Of a DNA stretch of 64,000 bases, positions 57,597-64,000 are shown piece by piece. The position numbers and the translations under genes are program-made. Below the pieces are notes generated by a model that worked only from the letters and a program-made list of their open reading frames with translations, did no database searches and had not been told where the DNA came from. The stretch covers positions 216,412 to 280,411 of the forward strand of contig JAECUM010000795.1 of NCBI GenBank assembly GCA_016617855.1, written 5' to 3'. How positions within the stretch are numbered: the stretch's first letter is position 1; each line of letters begins with the position of its first letter. Origin of the DNA: Megalonaias nervosa. Lineage: Eukaryota > Mollusca > Bivalvia > Unionida > Unionidae.

Positions 57597-59935
57597 ATGG
57601 TAGATTGTGTCGGTCCCTTACCTAAGACCAAGTCAGGTAACCAATACTTGTTGACCATAATGTCTGCATCAACAAGATTCCCAGAGGCAATTCCTTTAAT
57701 ATTAAAACTAAAACAACAGTAAAAGCTTTGATAAAGTATTTTTTTTTACTCAATTTGGCCTACCCAAATCTGTCCAGTCTGATCAAGGGTCAAATTTTAT
57801 GTCTGGAATTTTCCAGCAAGTTATGTATAAATTAGGCATCCGACAATTCAAGTCTTCTGCCTATCACCCTGACAGCCAAGGGGCTTTCGAAAGATTTCAT
57901 CAAACTTTGAAAAATATGATTTGGTCATATTGTTTTGATACAGGTAAAGATTGGGATGAAGGTGTTCATTTGCTATTGTCTGCTGTTAGGAAATCAGTTC
58001 AAGAATCTTTAGGATTCAGTCCCTTTGAACTAGTTTTTGGACATACTGTGCATGGGCCATTTAAGTTGTTAAAAGAGAAACTTCTTTCTATGAAGATACC
58101 AAAATTAATCTTCTCGATTACGTTTCCAATTTTAAGTATAAGTTGTCAAAGGCTTGTGAAGTTGCAAGAACTAATCTGCACTCTACTCAGTCAAAACTTA
58201 AATCAAGGGATGATAAACAATACAAAGGAAAGGTGTTTTCAGCCTGGTGATAAAGTTCTCTTGCCCGTACCACAAAATCCTCTTCAGACCAAGTATTATG
58301 GTCCTTACACAGTTGAAAAGAAAGTAAATGATTTAGATTATATCATAAATACTTGTGGGAGGCGAAAACAAATACAAGTTTGCCATATAAATATGTTAAA
58401 AGAGTATGTTGAAAGAGATACCTAGGTTACTTATGCAATTAATTTAGCTGTACCTGTCCCACATATTGAGGATCTAAGCAAAGAAATGCAATCTGATTGT
58501 ACTGACTTTGGAGTAACAAATCTTCGAAATTCAGAAATTATGAATAATCTGGACCAGAAACTTTCACATTTGCAACAACAAGAAATGAATGACCTAAAAC
58601 AGTTATTACTTGAATATGAGCACTTATTTCCAGATGCTACTACAAGAAAAAATAAAACTTATCATGACTTTGAAATTGTAAATTCCACACCTGTGAAACA
58701 ACACCCATACAGGATGAACCCTCTCAATCAGGAATGTTTGAAAAAAGAAATTCAGCATTTGCTGGACAACGATTTCATAGAGCCGAGTAAAAGTGACTGG
58801 AGTACACCATGCATTCTTGTTCTGAAACTAGATAATACTTTCCGCATGTGCACTGATGATAGAAAGGTAAACAGTGTGACTAAAACAGGTTCATTTCCAT
58901 TACCCAGAATTGATGACTGCATTGATAAAATTGGAAATGCAAAGTATGTCACCAAATTTGACATTCTCAAAGGATTTTGGCAAATTCCACTGATGGAAAC
59001 AACAAAGGAAATTTCAACATTCATGACTTCAGATGGACTTTATCAATATAAAGTGATGCCATTTGGGATGAAGTTTTCACTTTGTAGTTTTCAACGTTTA
59101 ATGAACATCATTACATCTGGTCTAGATAATTGTGATGCTTACATCAATCATGTCATCTATGACACCTGGAAAAATCATTTAGCAACAATTTGGAAATTCT
59201 TTGACAGACTCAATGATGCAAATTTGACAATTAATTTATCCAAAAGTGAGTTTAGCTGTTCTTGTGTAACATTTCTAGGACATATCATGGGACATGGACA
59301 AGTTAAACCTATAGATGCTAAGGTCAAGGCTATCTTGAATTCCCTGTGCCTATCAGTAAACAGCAACAGATGCAACTCTGGGTATGGCTGGATACTATCA
59401 GAAATTTTGTTCCAATTTTTCCATAGTTGCTGAACCCCTGACAAATTTATTGAGCAAGAAAACCAAATTTCATTGGTCTGAAAAATGTCAGGAGGCTTTT
59501 GATTAAAGGCCATACTTAAGAGTGCTCCAGTTCTTACGGCTCCAAATTTCAGTCAATCAGTTAAACTGTCTGTTGATGCAAGTGATGTTTGGGTTGGAGC
59601 AGTATTGATTCAAGAAGACAAAAATGGTGTTGATCATCCAGTGTGCTATTTTTCTAAGCAATTAAATAAGCACCAGAGAAATTATTCCACAATCGAGAAG
59701 GAATGTTTGGCTTTGATACTGACATTACAACACTCTGAAGTCTCTATTAGTTAAGCTCCTCCGATTATTTTGTTTAGTGATCACAAACCCCTTACTTTCA
59801 TTGGCAAGATGAAAAACAAAAATCAGAGATTATTACGGTGGAGTTTGATTTTGCAGGAATATAATATTGACTTCAGGCACATTAAGGGAGAAGACAATTT
59901 AATAGCAGATGCACTTTCACGTGTACAGAAATATA
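57597..59935 (+). pseudogene. Ty3/gypsy pol with integrase before reverse transcriptase (Gmr1-type), broken
   Basis: Order: integrase core (VDCVGPLPKTKSGNQYLL, QSDQGSNF and GAFERFHQTLKN, holding the D, D and E residues), its C-terminal module (GDKVLLPVP, YYGPYTVEKKV, VCHINMLKEYVE), then RT (HPYRMNP, WSTPCILVLK, KFDILKGFWQIPL, VMPFGM, FLGHIMGHG). RNase H follows (SVDASDVWVGAVLIQ, STIEKECLAL, FSDHKPLTF, NLIADALSRVQ). INT and RT share one frame, separated by a single TAG at 58423-58425. Defects: a frameshift near 57730 in INT, frameshifts after about 59390, stops in RNase H, and the catalytic Y-I-D-D box changed to Y-I-N-H. Gag and protease are absent upstream. RNase H runs up to a polypurine tract and LTR, so this order is the natural end of the element. 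Confidence 0.88.
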
Positions 59936-60055
59936 TTTCTTCATGTATTCTTTGTGTCATTCATAAGATTTCATCTTATGTTTTTCTACCACATGTATAC
60001 ATGTATTTGACTTATAGCAAAAAGAAAGCTTTAATGTGTAATTCTTTAATTTTCT

Positions 60056-60068
60056 TTATGAGGGGAAG
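60056..60068 (+). promoter_or_regulatory. Polypurine tract of the LTR element
   Basis: TATGAGGGGAAG lies directly before the TGTTATG start of the 3' LTR, as expected for the plus-strand primer of reverse transcription. Confidence 0.75.
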
Positions 60069-61226
60069 TGTTATGTATATTTAATTTAATTATTTGTTTG
60101 TTAATTTAAAAAAAAAAATATTTCATTACATGCTATTCTAATGTAATATTGTATACTGGACCTGACCTTGTCCAAAATTGAGTTCATTTCTGCTTGACCT
60201 GACTTTTTTAAAATTTCATTTTATGTAAACAACTATATAAATAGACAAATTATTCTCTATGTTTATGGGCTTAATATCAGGATCTTTATTAATAGAAGAA
60301 GTAAATATGTTTATTTGGTCAGGGTTTTGGAATTTCCTAAGTGAATTTTACAAGTTATGGTTTTGATTTTGTAAACATCAGGATCATTTTAGAAGGTTAT
60401 TTCCCATTAGGTAATTTTTTTTTTTATATAAAGAAAATGCTAATTGTGACCTGAGGTCAAGTAGAGAGTTATTTAATCTTATAATTGTGAGGACTTGATC
60501 ATTCTTGCTTTAACCTCTAGCACTTTCAAGTTGTATTATGTTGTGTGTGTGTGATTTGGATTTTTAACGTAGCTTTAACAATTTTTTAGTCATATCACTA
60601 CGATGTCTGTGGTGTAGCAGTTTATTGTGATGTCTAGCACTGGGGCATCATGCCGCAGACATGTAGCATGATATCCCACCCAGTCACATTATCCTGACAC
60701 CAGGCCGACCAGTCATAACACTAACCTCTTAATGCTGAGTGCCAAGCGAGGCAGCTGTTAGTACCATTTTTATAAGTCTTTGGTATGACTCGGTGGAGGA
60801 TCGAACCCACGACCTCCCGCATCCAAGGCGGACACTCTAACCACCAGGCCACCAGTTGGGCTGAATTTTATTTTCTTCAAATTACTGAATTCAAGTGATT
60901 GTTTTCTCTGAAAATACAAAAGTGCTCTAATAAAATTCTTGGATAAAGACACTGGAATTTGTACTGAATTCAAACCTAGAATTATATTACTGTGATTCAA
61001 AAAAGACTGGTGACACATCAGCACTCCATAAGCTATAACAGATATCATCATCTTCAGTTCTGGATTTCTTCGGGACTTGTACTGAGTTTTAATTCGCAAA
61101 ACCGTAAGTTCTTTTTTCTCATTTTTACTTCGTATTCTAGGGAAATAAATTATTTGTTAAATTTTATAAAGCTTGTTGTCTTTCACTCTTTTCTGTTACT
61201 TATTTTAAGAGCATAGATTTGTAACA
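60069..61226 (+). mobile_element. 3' LTR, interrupted by a SINE
   Basis: Starts TGTTATGTATATTTAATTTA and ends GTAACA. It matches 29533-30476 along its length except for the SINE at 60546-60850 and a few indels. Without the SINE it is about 853 bp. The LTR directly abuts the DIRS-like relic at 61235, implying insertion into it or a break at that point. Confidence 0.9.
60546..60850 (-). mobile_element. SINE family A inserted in the LTR
   Basis: Comparison with the uninterrupted LTR at 29533-30476 (ATTATGTTGTG joined to ACCAGTTGGG) defines the insertion as exactly 60546-60850. On the minus strand the head is GGCCTGGTGGTTAGAGTGTC with B box GTGGGTTCGATCC; the body and the short (CA)n tail match the other copies. 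No target duplication is visible, which is unusual. This copy has the best-preserved B box. Confidence 0.92.
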
Positions 61227-61234
61227 TTAAGTAC

Positions 61235-62260
61235 CACTTCAGAGCATGCACTGGATCCTGTAGGCAACATTGGGCTGAAGTGTCGAGAGTAGACAGGAAT
61301 TCATTACAAAAGTCTGGTTCCCCACGAATGTGAACCTGTTCTTGGCAATGAAAGCAGGGGTCATCATTAGCGATACTGACCCATCTTGACCCATCTTGTC
61401 AGAACTGCATGTAGTTTGGGTCCACTGATAGAGCTTGTACTTCGCTGATTCTGCCTGCTGTTTGATAATGCAGTGAGGAAGCAAGTCTTATATGAGGTGA
61501 CCAATGAGACTCTTGAGAGCTGTTCAAATGGTGTCTTGTTCAGCCAAGTCTGTACTCATGATTGATTCCACTTTGGACAAAGAGCCAACATCTTTGAATA
61601 TGTGTAGTCAAAATTGAATGGAAGATCATATAGGTCTTTGTTTTGTTTGATATTCTCTCTTCCATGATAATGCACGGTGTCAGTGATCCTGGAAAAGTAG
61701 CCTTTAATTGTATTAGGTGCTAACCATACTTGTCAAAGTGCCATAATAGGCAGTTAGCTATCTTAGGTATTAATGCCAGCAGTGGAATAATACATTCTTA
61801 GGCACACCAATGTATGAAGAATTTCAATTTGCCTTCATACACTTTTAAAATGGAGGGCAATCTCACTTGATTTTAGAACAACTACCTCAGGCATAGCAGA
61901 AAACAAAGGTTTATTTTTTAAAAGTAGTCCCTAGCGTGTGGACACCTTGACTGAGATGACTGGTATGAGATGACTGGACTGAGACAAAAAAAGTAAGGTT
62001 AGCAAATCAGCTAGATTCCTCTGTTGCATGGGTGAGAAATGTTTGTTGCTGAGGGCTTAATAAGATCCAGTCATGTAGATTCAGCAACTCTGGGTTGTAT
62101 CTTGGGAGTATCTTCCTGGAAGTCATATGAATAGGGAAATGAAGATATGCATCTTCCCAGTCCACAATGATTGTGTAATCTTGCTCTTGGAAGGCATTTA
62201 GAACTTGCTGTAGTGTTTTTATTGTGAGCCAAGGGGTGCAAATAAATTGACTGAGTGCAC
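61235..62260 (-). pseudogene. DIRS-like retroelement relic: RT and tyrosine-recombinase pieces
   Basis: At about 62260-62090 the minus strand encodes TLQQVLNAF, then DYTIIVDWEDAYLHFPIH and SRKIL, the DIRS-type RT motif ('D.KDAY.H.PIH...RK.LR'). At 61530-61240 it encodes PFEQLSRVSLVT, SYKTCFLTALS, then after a frameshift RISEVQALSVDPNYMQF and DGSVSLMMTPAFIAKN. These are the R-containing box of DIRS tyrosine recombinases ('SGRR.SE..ALS.D'). Only about 600 bp separate them, so RNase H and other parts are lost. Stops and frame changes throughout. The recombinase Tyr end is missing at the junction with the LTR. Confidence 0.6.
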
Positions 62261-64000
62261 TTTGGCAGATGACAGGGTAACAGGGTAAAGAAATCTGCAT
62301 TTGTCGTTGAGGGAACTCTGGACAAAGGATGAGAAAGTGATACAGAGTCCCACAGAAAAAAAAACACTTGTTGGGTCCATAGGTTATCGTGTCATATCAT
62401 GTCCCTATTCAGCAGCAAAGAAATGAAGCCTTCCCCTTGTGGGATCTGTGATAAGGGAAGCATGAGGATTTGATCTTTTATATAAGGAGGTTCTCATAGA
62501 GAGAAACAATGTGGAAAACATTAACCCTCTCTCTGCCTCTTGTCTGCTTTTGTTTGGGAGAACTGGTTTTTAATGGTTATTGATTCAGTAGGACTGCTTC
62601 CAAGTAGCTTGTGTCCTAAGGGTATCTCTGTATGTTATTGTTGACTGCCTTGAAAATCCTTCTGCTGTAGCTGAGACTGTGAGGGAGGTAAATTGGTCTC
62701 CTTGATGGTTTGTTTGTGCATTTTATCAACCTGACCATTAAAGAGGAGATAAAGGTTGTGAGCGTATATGCTTGGCCTTATGATGATCTTTAGGTTTTTT
62801 GAAAGGTTGAGGTACTCATCTACAAAGCTGTGATATCTCTGTCTACTGGCACAGAATCTCCATCCAGCGTTGCTGCCAGGAATTTTCTTAAGAAGGGGGT
62901 ACGCCCCCAACCAACCTCAGGGGGAAGGGGGAGTGAGGGGTATATGCAGAATGGTAGCTCATGGGTGACAACATTATGATAAGACATAATCATAACCAAA
63001 TTAAAACATTCATTTTAATAACTTTATATCACTTTTTGACAACAAATATATAACATACCAAAGTCATTGGTATGACTCAGCCAGGGTTCTAACCCACAAT
63101 CTTCTGCATCTGAGGTGGATGCTCTAACCACTTAGGCCACTGGAGTGGTATCTGAACAGTCATCTATTTATTCAGTTTCTGATATTAACCTATCCCTCCG
63201 AGCAGTGTGAATTCTGTTTTGTGAACTAAATCCCCTTTCACAATCTGGTATTCTGCTGCTGACTAAGGTTCAAGGGAAGGTGTCTTTGTGAGAAACAAAG
63301 CTGGTTGAGGCTTTGGGTCTTGTAACTGATGACATAAGAAGCCTAGACTGTCAATAACTCTGCCAGACTGAGGAAAAGTAATTTGAAAACCAATTCTTCC
63401 TTTTCAGTCAATAATCAACTGATGCCAAAACTGAGACCAGGCAATTGTTGTAGAGGGAGAACACAACTATGGTGGAAGGTTTAAGTTGAAGTCGGTAAGG
63501 CCAAGTCTTTGTGTATCAAGTAATATCTAATAACAATGAGGGGACCTGCATGCAAATTTTGCCATCTTTGGATAAAGGTGTTAAAGTCAACATCTCTTGT
63601 GCTACTTGCAAAGTAGCTGGAAAACAATATCAAGGAGTGTGGCTTATTAACTTACTGAGCATCCTGAGTTCAATACAGTGACTTCCAAGCTGTTGTTCTA
63701 GTACAGGCTCCCTTAGTGACAAAGGCTTCAGAATATAATGAAGCAACATATGTTTGGCAATGAGGTACTAAGCTGGGCACTGTATGCAGCGAGTGTCTAG
63801 CAATACTATGTGGGTTAGACTGATCCATGAGAGTGCTGGTATATCCTGGATTCATCAAAGTGGACAAAGCTTGTTCTTCTGGTGCCTGATGACTGATTGT
63901 GGCAGTGACCCATTATGATCAGAGGCATGGTAGAGTCCCATCATGACAGAACAGGGCCATCTTTGTTGGCATGGCATTGTCCAGTTCTTGAAGATGGGAC
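62261..64000. other. Possible upstream DIRS-like remnant and a SINE head
   Basis: Minus-strand frames at 62635-62910 and 63670-63867 are peptide-like but unrecognised; they may be the decayed N-terminal region of the DIRS-like element. At 63056-63146 a SINE family A head lies on the minus strand (AGTGGTTAGAGCATCC, B-box region GGGTTAGAACCC), ending after CCAATGACTTTGG with no body or tail. Confidence 0.4.

Noticed and set aside
54661..64000. ZCCHC7 N-terminal exons
   Set aside because: I looked on the minus strand for acidic, serine-rich coding with suitable splice sites and found none that I could support.

Overview
This window looks like animal nuclear DNA. It is AT-rich, intron-rich and full of decayed transposable elements, with no prokaryotic gene packing. 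The tRNA-derived SINEs, a CR1/L2-like LINE with a trinucleotide tail, an INT-before-RT Ty3/gypsy element and a DIRS-like remnant together suggest a marine invertebrate, most likely a mollusc. That placement is inference from family resemblance and was not tested against a database.

The only host gene I can support is on the minus strand. It is the ortholog of ZCCHC7/Air1/Air2, the zinc-knuckle RNA-binding subunit of the nuclear TRAMP RNA-surveillance complex. Seven coding exons fit together in phase, at 53592-53734, 38489-38662, 26645-26680, 22134-22220, 18717-18849, 11491-12459 and 7136-7259. They encode five CX2CX4HX4C knuckles. The last Cys of knuckles 4 and 5 is supplied by the following exon, and a 36-nt microexon carries the IWRxYx(L/M) linker motif of Air proteins. 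The long last-but-one exon contains an in-frame 42-bp coding minisatellite. The N-terminal acidic part of the protein was not found and is probably beyond the right edge or in small exons I missed.

Layout: 1-7135 is 3' flank (polyA signal, a 61-bp tandem array, a hairpin element, an old ~135-bp repeat array, a hAT MITE). 7136-53734 is the gene, with introns carrying minisatellites (69, 32, 36 and 46 bp units), SINEs, MITEs, and relics of hAT, pogo, Kolobok-like, LINE and LTR elements. 53735-64000 is upstream intron or intergenic DNA dominated by a Ty3/gypsy (Gmr1-type) pol with its 3' LTR, a second LTR-gag fragment, and a DIRS-like relic.

All transposase and reverse transcriptase genes here are broken by stops, frameshifts or lost catalytic residues, so none looks autonomous. 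I found no clearly new multi-gene system. The most interesting points are the microexon and split-knuckle architecture, the coding minisatellite, the INT-RT-RH domain order, a hAT relic with an apparent spliced intron holding a solo LTR, and a tandem array of cAMP-response-element palindromes in an intron.
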